Of a stretch of DNA of 64,000 nucleotides, positions 37,742 through 49,737 are shown piece after piece (positions within the stretch are counted from its first letter, which is position 1; each line of letters begins with the position of its first letter). Below the pieces are notes generated by a model. That model was given only the letters and a program-made list of their open reading frames with translations. It did not search any database and was not told where the DNA came from. A program made the position numbers and the translations under genes. The DNA comes from Lichtheimia corymbifera B2541 (lineage: Eukaryota; Mucoromycota; Mucoromycetes; Mucorales; Lichtheimiaceae): the NCBI GenBank assembly GCA_000697475.1, contig JNEU01001143.1:124001-188000 (forward strand). The letters are read 5' to 3'.

Positions 37742-39159
37742 TTATAGATATCCGCCATCTTCCGAGAGTTGTCGCTCCATACTTTCATGTCGCAAGTTGT
37801 ATGCCTCCACCAATACCTAACATAGCAGGTGGATATAAGCCATCCGCACATACACACAAGGGTAAAACACTTACTCGTTCAATACGCATGTTAGGTAAAC
37901 AAAGTAACATCGTCCTGATTTCGGATTGCTCCAAGTCTTCCAAGCTCTCCCGAAAGTTAAAGAGAATGGCTTGAGAATACAAATGAGTCACTCATCCCTC
38001 CAAATTCAATAGTGCCACAAAACACTCACCGAGACAAACAAAGGGATGGAACTCCAAAAAGTCAGGCATGGCAAAGTAGGCATCTAGAGTGAATGACATT
38101 AGATTTGGCTTCCCCAAAAAAGATATCCGTACTTACCCCATAGCCGTATAAGGTCTTCAAATCTCATTTCCCGAGAAAGCATGTATTGCAGCCAAGAGGT
38201 TATCCATTCATGTATGTTCACCTCTTCCTCTTCAAAGTAATTGCATCTAAAGTTTGCATAAATCAGCCACTGTGTGTAACATCAAATATAAAAGATACTT
38301 GCAATTCTGGCAATACATAACGGAAGAGGGTCATAAACTTGGCAACGCTTTCTTTGACCGTATTCATGGTATAATGCTCGTCTATGTATTCATGGAGAAC
38401 GTTAATGCTGCGTTTTGATAGTATAAGGAGATCCTCACCTAAAGCTTGCATGACTTGTTCAAAGCAGTAATAGGCATCCCATTCTTCATTGAGAACGTAT
38501 ATAAATGGTGCACATAAGGAGACCATGGCTGGATGATACTCGGCATCTCGATTGGTGTTCAAATAGGCGATAATAACATTCTCGAAACGAGCAAGGTAAT
38601 GGCGGCCATCCAGCATTGGAACACGTCGTTGCAATCGTGAGACTTCACCTCGAATACGTTTTGCCACATCAGGGTCTGTCTTATCCATTTGTAGATAATC
38701 ATCTTTCCTGGCCTTGGACATGCTAAGTTCCTTGGCTGCCTTGATGTTAGATTTATCAAATCAAATGAGGAATGTATGTGTGTGTGTGTGTGTGTATTGA
38801 CTTACATCGATCTGCTTGTTGGACGCCCAATAGATATTTCCAAACCTCCTGTTGTATATACACATATAGGTCTAAATTCATCGTGCACATACACAACTCA
38901 AAGGCCGAGGGTGGTAGTGGTGGTGGTGGTGGGGGAAAATGGTTCCGAGATAAGGGATAAGACTCACCCCACGGAGTTCATTCGGGACGCCATGTCTCGC
39001 TAACATTCGCAAACGCTCCAAATCAACATAGACCTCCGATTGCAAGATCTCGTTAAAGTCATTGTAGTTCGACTGGGCTTCATCGTGATTTGAATTCATA
39101 AGGCGGTGCTGGTTGGTCTGATGGGTCGCTATCGTGTGTGAAGAAAACTGCTGCAACAT
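37742..39159 (-). CDS. TBC-domain (Rab-GAP fold) protein lacking the glutamine finger
   Basis: TBC-fold protein, normally a Rab GTPase-activating protein. The start is uncertain: 39159 (MLQQFSSHTIATHQ) is chosen, with 39099 (MNSNHDEAQ) and 39270 possible. The TBC opening is LARHGVPNELRGEVWKYLLG. The arginine-finger segment, usually IxxDxxR, reads IRGEVSRLQRRVP, so an Arg is present with Glu for Asp. The glutamine-finger segment, usually GYCQGM, reads EYHPAM, so the Gln is Pro. Later parts are CAPFIYVLNEEWDAYYCFEQ, LFRYVLPELQ, WLQYMLSREM, LIRLWDAYFAM and the end LSEDGGYL. It may therefore be a scaffold or use a different mechanism. The family call is secure; activity is doubtful. Confidence 0.85.
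38774..38796. repeat. (TG)n microsatellite in TBC gene intron
   Basis: About 11 TG dinucleotides directly next to a splice site of the TBC-domain gene. Confidence 0.95.
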
Positions 39160-39360
39160 GGAAAAGGGAAAAACACCAGCAACACAAGAAAACGCATCAA
39201 ACTGGGGCGATCGGAAATTTACAGTTGGGCGGCGGGTCACCCTCAAGTCCAAGCCATCCCTTCTCAACAAGAGTGCGCACAGACATCATGTCTTTTGTAA
39301 AAGAATCCTTTTAATGAATACACCCTGTACATACATAAGCTCTCATATACAAAAACCTAA

Positions 39361-41044
39361 TTAGCACACAAATAAAGATTCTACATCAAGAGGATGTGAC
39401 GAGCTCAACTGCGGTCGCTGAGAATAACCAGCACTAAGAATATCTCGAATGCTGTTCAAGAGTTCTTGGTACGTTTGATTTGGATTTTCACGCAAGGTTT
39501 CTATATGATGAGGTAGGCCATTAGTGCTTGAATCTACCATTAGTGAAGTATAAGATCTTTACTTGTAAATGCATAGCTCATGGCTCCTGTCGCTCTTCCT
39601 GCTTCTTGTGCATCAGCCGAGGTTTGATCGTCTTTACAACTACATCATGCCATATAAATCACCCGATTCATCCCTAATGAGATATGTAACTTTTCATCCT
39701 TACCCACTAAACATAACCACATCTGCCGGTGAGCTGTATGATTGTCTATTCGAAGCCTCCTTGAAACGTGTGGTGATCAATTGGTGTCCTAGGTCACGAA
39801 TAGATTCCATTGCCCCTTCTCGGTCACCTTGGGCATAGGCCAAACCAGCTGAAACCAGTCCCTTTGTCGCTGCTTTGAACAAGTTGTCATCCTTGATAAC
39901 TCCTTTTGTTGAGTAGACATATGGAAGATCAAGCGCTGTACCCGAATGACAGCTGTCAAAGATGGCCGTAAGCCGAACACCGGCGGGTAATGGCGCAACC
40001 ATGAGTTCATGCATGTCCTAGATGGAGGAAACAAATATCAGCAAATGAATTGAAAGGCTGTATTAATGCATACATACATCATCCAAGATTTGACCCGAGG
40101 TTCCTTCATATTGATCATGATCGATCGGATAAATGGTTTCATCAAATCCATCAGTTTCATCACCAGATACATCTACTACCTATGCATCCAATTTCCGGTT
40201 AATAATCATCACCACTCTAAAGCATCACATTGCGGTACATACTGATCCACCATGCCCGCTAAAATGGAAAAAGAACCTATAATGATACGTAGGGCAAGTA
40301 AGCAACAATGAGTATTGCTGTTGGATTTTCTCGACTTACGAGTCGTTTTGCTGCGCGTCATCTACAAGCCATTTCATGGCAGCAATGATATTGGAGCGAG
40401 TCGGGGTCATTTTTGGATCTGTTTGATCATCGGTCAAAATAACCATGTCCTCTTCCTTGAATCCGTAAAGCGTGATCAAAAAATCCTTGATATTGTGAAC
40501 ATCATTGATGCAACCTATCCACGCATGGCTTTCCGTTTAGCCATCTCTTTTGCTACTTGACTTCCGTTTTCCCAGTGGCCTTGACTTTTTCCATCAAACA
40601 CTGCCATTTCTCCTGTCCTTACCATTCAACTCATTTTCGGTGCCAATATAGTTGATACCAATCAAAAGAGCTCTTTTCCGGCCTTGACCTAAGGTAGTAA
40701 CATATTAGCACACCTTCTCTATAAACGAAGCCATCGCCTTAACCACAGTAATAACTTACAATCGGACAATTGGTAATCTCCTTGTTGGAGATGTGGATGA
40801 ACACTGAGTGTGATATCATTATCATTTGCTGAGGAAGCCATGCCTCCAATGCCTGTATATCTCTAAGTTTCTGCATTCTATGTGCCTCGCAAGGTTATAA
40901 TTTTACCAGCATCTTCGGGTCCCTGGAATATATTATGTCAGTGGCTTTATTAGGGTCAACATGATACCAAATCTTTTTGGTCGAGTGATTTACCTGATCA
41001 TCGTTTGAATATGGAGAAGGAATACCGTTGTGGTAAAAGGACAT
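39361..41044 (-). CDS. MCA1: Metacaspase (type I-like, short prodomain)
   Basis: Calcium-dependent Cys protease of clan CD with Lys/Arg specificity, linked in yeast to stress death and protein-aggregate clearance. The start at 41044 gives [17 protein letters not shown], a short Pro/Ser/Asp-containing prodomain without the long Gln-rich tract of yeast Mca1. The catalytic domain begins [20 protein letters not shown] and continues [24 protein letters not shown] with the catalytic His, [17 protein letters not shown], and [18 protein letters not shown] with the catalytic Cys. The C-terminus reads [20 protein letters not shown] and ends VESLFVC. All catalytic residues are present. It is split by short introns. 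Confidence 0.95.
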
Positions 41045-41589
41045 TGTGATAGGTATGCGAAAGAGAAATGCAAATACTAATTGCTGCGCCGAGGAGGATC
41101 TTTTTTACGGCTGCATCATTTGTACTACTACAGTGTCATCGGCTCAGCAGTTGACTGTGGCTCATTGTTTCCTCAGCCAAATTTAGCTGCTTGCAATGTT
41201 TACTCCGTCATGCAAAGAGAGACGCACGCTCGACCTGTGGCAAGCCATGTGATATTCGTAAACCACGTGTTTCTGCGAGCACAATGGCAACGCACCTTGT
41301 ATTACCACCAGCTGCGTTGACTTTCTTAATCTCCGCTCGCTCTTTAATGCACGCATTGAATCAATCAACCCCTTTCTCTTTATCTATTTTAACTTCATAT
41401 GAGCATTTACTAGGGTGTATACTTCTATAATCCTGCATAACTATAATACAATCCGTCAAGTGTCCACATGCTACGGGGCCTAGTTCAGGAAAAAGGTATG
41501 GCTCTTTCATTATAAAAGCTGAGAAATTGTTGGCCAACACAAGCTCGTATCCGCTATAGTCCTTTCATCCCATATCATTCACAAGAGAC
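41045..41589. other. Spacer between metacaspase and the repeat element
   Basis: Metacaspase promoter side. A short divergent-looking open frame at 41081-41430 has no family motif. The outer edge of the inverted-repeat element begins near 41590. Confidence 0.5.
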
Positions 41590-43031
41590 TGAGAGGTACA
41601 ACATATTGTTTAATGAGAGATGCACCAGTTTGGGGAGCTTGTATCCTTGGGGTGCAAAGGTGAATGGATGGACGCGAGGTGACACTTGATGCGTGATGGC
41701 GAATTATATGCATCCGGATTAAAATAGGTGGTTGGCTGACGATGATGGTGATTGACAGTTTAGAAAAAGGATGATGATAGCAGTTACCATGGATACATCG
41801 TTGACTCAGGATGATAGCATCAAGATCAAGTTGACAATGGATACATAATAACAAAGACTCTTTTCCACACATTGTATAATATCCAACTCCTTCCATCCAA
41901 TGCATAAAACTAATATCCATATCCATATCCATAGAAATTCGTATGTATTGAAAGCAAGTTGGTACACGTAAATAAAGCTGCTTCTATACAATAGCTATCT
42001 GCTCTCCTCGTAAAAAAAAAGGCTGCAAGACATGTTGCTGCAAGTAACTTGAGACAATGGAGTAAAGACCTTGCTAATGGCAACTGCCGTTACGATTGGT
42101 CGTGGTAGAAGAGTGTGCAGGAGAACGTGCAGTGTCAAGGAACGCGGGTGTTGTAGTAGTGGGGTACACCCGCCATGTACTTGCCATTCTGTCAAAGACA
42201 ATTAGATAAAGACAGTTGTAGAATTCACATGATGGGTTGAAACAGGACAATCGTACGCAGGTGTTAATTGCACTTGAATGGCGCAACAGTTGAGAATGGG
42301 AGAAGAGGCAAGAAGTTGGGAGTGGGAAGAGCTGGAAATTAAATAGATCAGGCACTGTCAGACATATTCATGCACACTGTAAATTGATCCATGATCTTGA
42401 GATTGCTCACCTTGACCCCAAACTTGCACACAAGGTGCTTCTGGACATGCTGAACACCTTTGTCTTAATAACGAACCCTTACTTCATTTACAAATTTTGA
42501 ATGGGAGAGCATAATGTGGGGTTTACTATGACGGCGGGAAATTGGGAAAGCGCCGGATTTATGAAAAAGTCAATTAGTATGTAGTTTCTTGGGATTCCCC
42601 ATTTCGCATTTGAAACTTGGTCAGAAGGTACTCTCGCACTTGCTGATCAACTTCATTCATTTAAAAACCGCATGCTTCATTATGAACATTTTGAATGCGG
42701 GCCAGCCCAAATAAAGAGAAAAGTAGGGTAGACGCTCCTGCTCCCCGAAATTGCCCACCTCGAACCTGAAACTTTCAAAGACACTTTCGACCACGCCGAG
42801 CAATTTCGTTCTCATAAAGTCCCCAGAGCTCATTATGAAAATCTTGTATGTAGGAGAGACGACGAAGAGATGAAAAGATAAATAGGGTGTACGGCCGTGC
42901 GCGCCGATATTGCTGGTGGGGACGTCGAAACTTGGTCAGGAGGTGCTCTCGGGCATGCTGATCAACATCGTTCTCATAAAGCCTCTACACATCATTATGT
43001 AGATTTGGAGAAACAGGCATTTTATGTTTTT

Positions 43032-44053
43032 ACATATGCTGTAAGCGTGAAGCTATATGACAAGTGGTGTTTATTCATTGTGAAGTAGCTTGACCCTGAT
43101 AGAGCGGAAGATGCGCAGGGGATTGCTTGTGTAACACAGGTCATTTGCATGATATTCCACAATGAACAAAGACCACCTTTCATATAGCATCACGCTTACA
43201 GCATATGTAAAACATAAAGGTGCCTGTATCTCTAAATTTTACAATGAAACGTGGGGTCTTCAATCGAACAAAGTTGCTCGTTGGGGTGAAGCGCACCTTG
43301 GGTGCAACTTTCACGATCAGCCTCACCGATCTCAGAATCACCCAATGTCACCACCAGCCAAAGTCGATTCTAGAGGTCGACCTCTAGAATCGACTTTGGC
43401 TGGTGGTGACATTGGGTGATTCTGAGATCGGTGAGGCTGATCGTGAAAGTTGCACCCAAGGTGCGCTTCACCCCAACGAGCAACTTTGTTCGATTGAAGA
43501 CCCCATGTTTCATTGTAAAGTTTTGAGATACAGGCACCTTTATGTTTTACATATGCTTTAAGCGTGATCCTATATGTTAGGTGGTGTTTGTTCATTGTGA
43601 AGTAGCTCGACCCTGATAGAGCAGAAGATACGCAGGTGCGTGCATGTGTAACACAGCTCATTTGCATGATACTTCACAATGAACAACACCACTTGTCATA
43701 TAGCATCACGCTTTCAGCATATGTAAAAACGTAGAAGTGTATGTATCTAGGATTGGCAAGCTTGATCGTGAAACATGATTGAAATGGTGCGCTCGACTAC
43801 GACGAGCAATATTGTTCTATGAAAGAGCCCATGTTTCATTGTAAAGTTTTGAGAATAATGCACTTTCTCGTTTTTACATATGCTGAAAAGCATGGTGCTC
43901 TATGACAAGTGATGTTTGGTCATAGTGAAGTATCATGCAAATGAGCTGTGTTATACACGCACGCCCCTCTGCATCTTCCGCTCTAACAGGGTCGACCTAC
44001 TTGACAATGAACAAACACCACCTAGCATATAGGATCACGCCTATAGCATATGT
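43032..44053. repeat. Six alternating-orientation repeat cores
   Basis: The core ACATATGCT (with flanking GTTTTT and AAGCGTGA..CTATATG) occurs as plus at 43032, minus at 43200, plus at 43549, minus at 43716, plus at 43876 and minus at 44045. Each adjacent pair is joined through a shared TTCATTGTGAAG or TTCACAATGAAC edge, or through the palindrome centre. Spacings are 168, 349, 167, 160 and 169, so the same ~165-base period recurs with one double step. Confidence 0.8.
43158..43599. repeat. Zero-spacer palindrome, inner 254 bases perfect
   Basis: The axis is between 43378 and 43379 in GAGGTCGACCTC. Every base from 43252 to 43378 is complementary to its mirror up to 43505. Outside this the match continues with under ten mismatches to 43158/43599, where CACAATGAAC meets GTTCATTGTG. 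The centre carries nested TCTAGA and GTCGAC sites. Because of the mirror symmetry the same peptide frame appears on both strands; this is not coding evidence. Confidence 0.92.
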
Positions 44054-45930
44054 AAAACATAAAGTTGCCTGTATCTATAAACCTTACAATGAAACATGGG
44101 CTCTTTCATAGAACAAAATTGCTCGTCTTGGTCAATCGCACCTTGTGTGCAGGTTTCACGATCGAGGTAGTCAATCTCGGGGGCGTTCCCGTCCATCCGT
44201 CGTCTCTCCTATATTTGGGCCGTTCGCATGCAAAGTTCTCATAACGAAGCATATGGTTTTGAAATGAATGGAATCGATCAGCATGATGGAGAGAACCTAC
44301 TTACCAAGTTTCAAGTTCGAGAGTGGGAATCCCAAGGTAATTAATAGTAATTGGCATTGCATGAATTTGGGCGGGTGCGGTAATTTCGTCAAACATAGTG
44401 AATCCCACATTATACCCTCCCATTCAAGATTTTCAAATGAAGCACGAGGACTTTATGAGAAAGAAAATGATCAGCATGCCTGTGAGCACCTTGTGTGAAA
44501 GTTTCATCTTTGAGAAAGGGGATCTCGAGTCATGGGACCGTCCAATCTACATATATTCACGTCTGTTGATCATCCGATGCTCCCATTTTAATTCTCACAA
44601 TGAAGCCTGCGACTTTGTTATGAATGGAGTTGATCAGCATGTCGAAGCCCAGCGTGCTGACCAAGTTTCACCTTGGAGGTGGACAAGCGCGGGGGTGTGC
44701 ACTATGCACCCTACTACTTGCGTTCTGTCCGTCCTATATTTGGACCGTCCGATTCATAAAATATCATAATGAAAGCATACGGTTTAATGAATGGAGTCGA
44801 TCAGCATGACTCAGAGAACCTTCACACCAAGTTTCAAGTTCCAGGTAGGCAATCCCAAGATAATGCATACTAAATGACATTTCAACGAATCCGGGCGGAC
44901 ACGGAATTTCCGTCCATCATAGTAAACCCCACATTATACCCTCCCATTCAAAATTTGTAAATGAAATAAGGGTTCATTATTAAGTCAAAGTTGATCAGCA
45001 TGTCCAAATGCATCTTCTGACCAATTTTGAGGTCAAGGTGAGCAAAATCAAGATCATGGATCAATTTACAGCGTGCATGGATATGTCTGACAGTGCCTGA
45101 TCTATTAATTTCCAACTCTTCCCACTCCCAACTTCTTGCCTCTGCTCCCATTGTCAACTGTTGCCCCATTCAAGTACAGCTACGACCTGCGATCGATTGC
45201 CCTGCTTCAACCCATCATGTGTATTCTACAGCTGTCTTGATCCGATTGTCTTTGACTGAATAGAAAGTTCATGGCGCGTGCACCCCACTACAACTCTCCT
45301 ACAACACGTGCCTTCCACGACACTCCACCTTCTCGTGTATAATCCTCAACTACAACCAATCGTAGCAGCATTCATTGCAGCAGCTGCTATTAGCGAGGCC
45401 TCCACTCCATTGTCTCAAGTTACTTGCAGCAACATCCCTTGCAGCCTTTTTCCTGTGAACAGCAGATAGCCATTGTATAGTAGCAGCTTTGTTTACGTGT
45501 AGCAACTTGCTTTAATACATACGAGTTCCTTTGGATATGGATATGGATATGGATATTGGTTTGGGTGCAATGATGGAAGGATCTGGGCATATACAATGCA
45601 CGAATCCATTGTCAACTTTGACCTTGATGCTTCATACAGAACGATTGATGGATCCAATTATCCTAGCTGACACGCGATTCCATGGCAGTTACCATCACTA
45701 TCCTTTGGGCAACCTGTCAAGCATACAGCTATCACCGTCCAACTCTATGTTTTGACACGCTATGGATGTAATCGGCAACCACGTAACAAAGACCACCCCA
45801 CATCCATTCACCCATCCGCCTTGCAAAATGCACCGCCAAATGATAGAAATATTCCAATCAATGTATCACCCCCATTGAAGCAATTCGCTTTACCCCTCAA
45901 TTTATCTCGTGTAAATGTTGTTGGATTAAA

Positions 45931-46435
45931 GGCGGTATATTTGGGAAAACAAGATTAGGATGACCAACCGTCTCTACGTTTCTATAAGATCTTCATTATG
46001 AGGTGGATCTCGTCGTGTGTGAGGATTAAATGCATTGTATTATAGAAAGAGTTATACAGGGTTGTACTATGTAAAAGTATATGCAATTGTAAATTCTGTG
46101 ATAGAGGGTGGAGAGGAAGAGAAAGGTACACTGTGTCTAGAACAAAGGCCGTACTCAACAGGGTAACCCACCTCCCTTTTTCTGTGATCAAACCTTGTCG
46201 ACACACGTTTCTTTTCTGTGATTGAGAGAGCCTGTAAGATAGCTTTTTGGTACCATTCACTGGGTGGATCGGGTTTACTGCTCTCGTTCACTATGAAAGC
46301 TGCCAACAAGTTTGTTCTATGCATTACATAAGCTTATTATAAGATCACCACTCCATAGTTAAAGTTATGCAGCTCAACGACAAATTTACAAGCAAAGCGA
46401 CAGAGCGCTGATTGATATGTATTAGAAAGTAATTT
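45931..46435. other. Spacer between repeat element and WDR24
   Basis: Contains the WDR24 3' flank. Bases 46310-46360 resemble 965-1015, so some repeat-family sequence continues here. No gene seen. Confidence 0.5.
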
Positions 46436-49400
46436 TTACAAAGGGGATAGTTTGCAGGAATGACCACAACCGGTTGGACATAATGGCTCGTTCGAGAACC
46501 ACTCGCGCATATGCTCTAGATGACCGCCATGATTGCAACCTTGACACCATACGTATAATCCTCGCACCGTTTGATGACTACCCAAGTTATCAATACGAAT
46601 CATTTGCAACTGCAAGGTGATCCACACTTACCATATTGAGCATCCATTCAACAACTGATGACACTTGTCGCAAGCCCAAGCACCTTGAGCTGAACCCGAT
46701 ACCAGCTTGAAGCAGTTATTGCACGCGATGTTGATCGTGGTAGAATTCTTCAAATGCCATGTGAATAACCATAACGCTTATACAGCTGCTTTGCCTTACC
46801 TCATTACGTTCCCTGATACGGCTCACTGGGCACGCATTAATTACGGCGGCTGCTGTTGTCCATAGCTTGAATCGCTGGAGCAAATCTGTCCAAAGTCAAC
46901 ATTAATAAGCTGCTGTTCCTGTATCAGACAACCAACTAAACCCACCTATATATGCCGAGAACCAGTCTTCTATCTGATCATGATTGACCGTGATGTGATT
47001 TTGTAGCACCAGATATAATGTAACACACATTTGGACGTCCCCCTATTGGCAGCAGCATTATCATACATGTGACAAACATCATCTCAAGTCGTTTCGTACC
47101 TGTTCGGTATAATACTCCAGTAATTCATGGATAACGCCTTCATGCTCCCAGGCCTGCCATAAGTCTGTCATGGTATCTTCTGTGTCTGAATCAATGCCGC
47201 TTTTTTCACTAGCTTCACCATTGGTTTTCCGCCCTGATTCCTCATCACCATCATCTTCTTCCTCTCCTTCTTCGGCACCCTAACATCTAAAATTAGCATA
47301 TGCGATGTCACTGTGATTTTATGATAGACTTTACCTCATCCTCTTTATCATCGTCATGTTCTGGTCTGAATAGCAGAGAGATAATCTTCCAGGCTTGAGC
47401 AGTTCGGTATCGAGATAATTTCCAAGCAATCTAATCAACAAAGTTAAAGGGAAGGACTTGGTCACTTGGGTGTCGTTTCGCCCTACCTCGCAGTTCTTCT
47501 CACACGATGCAAGGATGTCCGTATTTGATATATCGTAGTTCTCGGCAAATAAGGAAAAGGCTTCAAAATCAAAGAGTGGCAAATGGGCAATACCACAGCT
47601 TTGTGGAGGTATGTATTGGACTACCTAAATTAAGCATCTGAATATGCCGGCAGGGTTCACGTGACTTTTCCCATTTCTTACCTCTTGTTCTATAGGCATC
47701 TTTGCAAGTTTCTTCCATTTCTTGGGCTGACTGACAGTAGGTCGAGGAATAACACTAAAAAGTAGCATTTAGAACAACATTCTACCTGATATCGCGACCA
47801 ACCGAAAAGCCTACCTCTCATCCACAAACTTATCTCTTGCACTCTGATCTACTGCAAACGCGAGATCGCCTTGGATATTCCATCCCATACCATTGCGGCA
47901 TAGTAAATTTGCTGGTTCATACGCATGTTGCATTTCTTGTCGTACAAATGTTTTGTCCTTGGCACATGAATAAAGTACATCGGCATCAAACCAGATGAAT
48001 CCTGCAAGTATAAAGGTAGGTGAGTTGCGAGCATAATAACATGTCTCACAAATATATATTACCTGTCGTGGAAGAATCATGTTCATTGAATGCATATTTT
48101 GCAATGTGAGGCCTTCGTATATCCCAAATATACATTCGACTGTCTGAAATCAACGAACAGGACGTTATCTCGTTTTCATGATCTGGACGCCATTGTATTC
48201 GAGCCACGGCCGCCATCGTACGTATGGTATATAGTGGTCTACGGCTATCGACGCTCATGTCCCAAACCTTGAAAGAGGGAATGTCATTGAGTATCAATAA
48301 CAATGGTGACTAACAGCTCCCCCGACCTCCATCTTACCTTGATCGTCTTGTCTCTTCCAGCACTTGCCACCCAACGACCATTGGCATGCCAGTCAATGGT
48401 TAAACAAGGGCCATTGTGAGCGCTCATCTTCTTCTCGTAAAGTGTTCTTGGATTCCTCATGTCCCATTTCTAAAAGAAAAAAAGACAAAAGAGATGAGTT
48501 GCTCGTTGTCTTGACCGTCCTTGTAGAAAAAGTTACCTGGATGATACCCGCTTCAAAAGCAGCCGCAAATTCATGATGAATTAAAGGATTGAATTGGACA
48601 TCCCGTACAGATTCCGATTTGCCTTCGAAACGATAACGTGCTTGTGATCTTGGTTCTCGCAAATCCTAATCCTTTTGTTAATTTCAATTCCAATCATCTT
48701 CCTATATCACACCTTACCCAACAGCGCATTGTCCCATCCTGTGAAGCACTAAGCAGAATATGCCCATTTTCTGGCTGGAAACAAACTCGATTCACCGAAC
48801 GACTATGCTCGTTGATCATCCGCTCTAAGGAAATAACTTTGAATATGACGCATCCAAAAGTCTATCCTTCCAGCTTTATACCTGCTCTCCTCCCTGTTGC
48901 CTTGTTGATGTCCCACAAGACGATAGAGCCATTTGTTGCTGCTGTAACCACCTTGTTCTTTGTCACTAAATGGATCATGTGAGATACCCTCTTTAGATGA
49001 CATGCATACCATATAGAATATCCTTACCATTGTTGCCCCATTTGATATCGGTAACACTATAGTTGGCCTTCAAATTGCTTCCAGCTCGCAAGTTGAGCAC
49101 TTCATCGACGTGCGTTGGTGATACCGTTAATACCTTGAGGACTGCAAAAAGTGGAGCATAGTTCAGTCATGCAACTTTATCCATTGTCGCGTATGCACAC
49201 GCACCTTCACGTCCTGCAACTGCCACCAATTCTCGATCCTGCGATATTGATATGGTGTTTACTGTGCCTGGAAGACGATAGCGTATAAGTCCATTGGCGC
49301 CTCGATGCAACGGTTCACCGGCTAGCGAGTCTGACATTGTGCCAAGTGCTTTGGATCGTGTGCTGTTTGCAGTGGTAGTGGGTATCGTGTCATTACTCTC

Positions 49401-49514
49401 GGACGACAGTCTAGTAGCAGCATAAAACCCGGCTTGAGAGACAATGCGTTGCATGCGACCGCCGGCTCCTGATGGTCCTGTTGCTCCTGAATTCGAACGA
49501 TTGGACTTTCTCAT
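46436..49514 (-). CDS. WDR24: WDR24 homologue, GATOR2/SEACAT subunit (Sea2-type)
   Basis: Scaffold of the GATOR2/SEACAT complex at the vacuole/lysosome, which opposes GATOR1 and so promotes amino-acid signalling to TORC1. The start at 49514 gives MRKSNRSNSGATGPSGAGG. WD40 repeats follow (VNTISISQDRELVAVAGREG, NRVCFQPENGHILLSASQDG, CLTIDWHANGRWVASAGRDK with TIKVWD, MYIWDIRRPHIAKY). Then come a helical region with an acidic stretch (EEGEEEDDGDEES), ELLEYYTEQGDVQMCVTLYL, and a C-terminal zinc RING: CNNC, ACDKC, CSIC, VWCQGCNHGGHLEHM and CPTGCGHSC. The spliced GCSICHQTVRGLYVWCQGC is characteristic of WDR24. Many short introns. All zinc ligands are visible. Confidence 0.94.
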
Positions 49515-49737
49515 TGCACTGTCAAGCCAAAGTAGAAGGAAAAGAAACACTCCGATGTTTGTGTGCAATGCAAGAAAATCAATCAGGCACTACACGTAGG
49601 TATGTGCGTAGCTTTATTCTTGTGCTATGATTGCATGTATCTAACTTTACTGTTATTGCTCGACAAGGGAGCCATAGGATCTATAGTGTTCGCTGTTTTG
49701 CTATATTACATTATGATAGTTAGTGGATGCATCGTTG

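Larger units (their letters stand above)
42446..45004. repeat. Degenerate ~165-base satellite-like units
   Basis: Units centred on CATGCTGATCAAC, usually preceded by AAACTTGGTCAGAAGGTGCTC and followed by TTCATTATGAA...TTTGAATG. Plus-oriented cores lie at about 42446, 42639, 42791 (decayed) and 42954. Minus-oriented cores (GATCAGCATG) lie at about 44277, 44468, 44631, 44799 and 44994. Spacings read off the sequence are 193, 152, 163 and then 191, 163, 168, 195. Orientation flips between the two halves. Confidence 0.75.
41590..45930. mobile_element. 4.3-kb nested inverted-repeat (foldback-like) element, no gene
   Basis: The left part reappears inverted in the right part around a centre near 43725-43732. 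41890-41960 (tandem ATCCAT hexamers, then the complement of CAACTTGC) pairs with 45500-45565. 42090-42240 pairs with 45225-45360. 42340-42560, including CACTGTCAGACATATTCATG and TTCATTTACAAATTTTGAAT, pairs at clearly over 80% identity with 44890-45110. Inside are degenerate ~165-base units and a central alternating series, listed separately. No transposase, reverse transcriptase or long frame is visible, so if mobile it would be non-autonomous. I could not identify target-site duplications by eye. It resembles foldback elements by structure only. Confidence 0.8.

Noticed and set aside
43162..43667. Two nearly identical peptides on opposite strands as a conserved gene pair
   Set aside because: They are the automatic result of the palindrome's mirror symmetry, not evidence of coding.
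41590..45930. Autonomous DNA transposon
   Set aside because: No frame longer than about 125 codons and no DDE/DDD-type motif were found in either strand.
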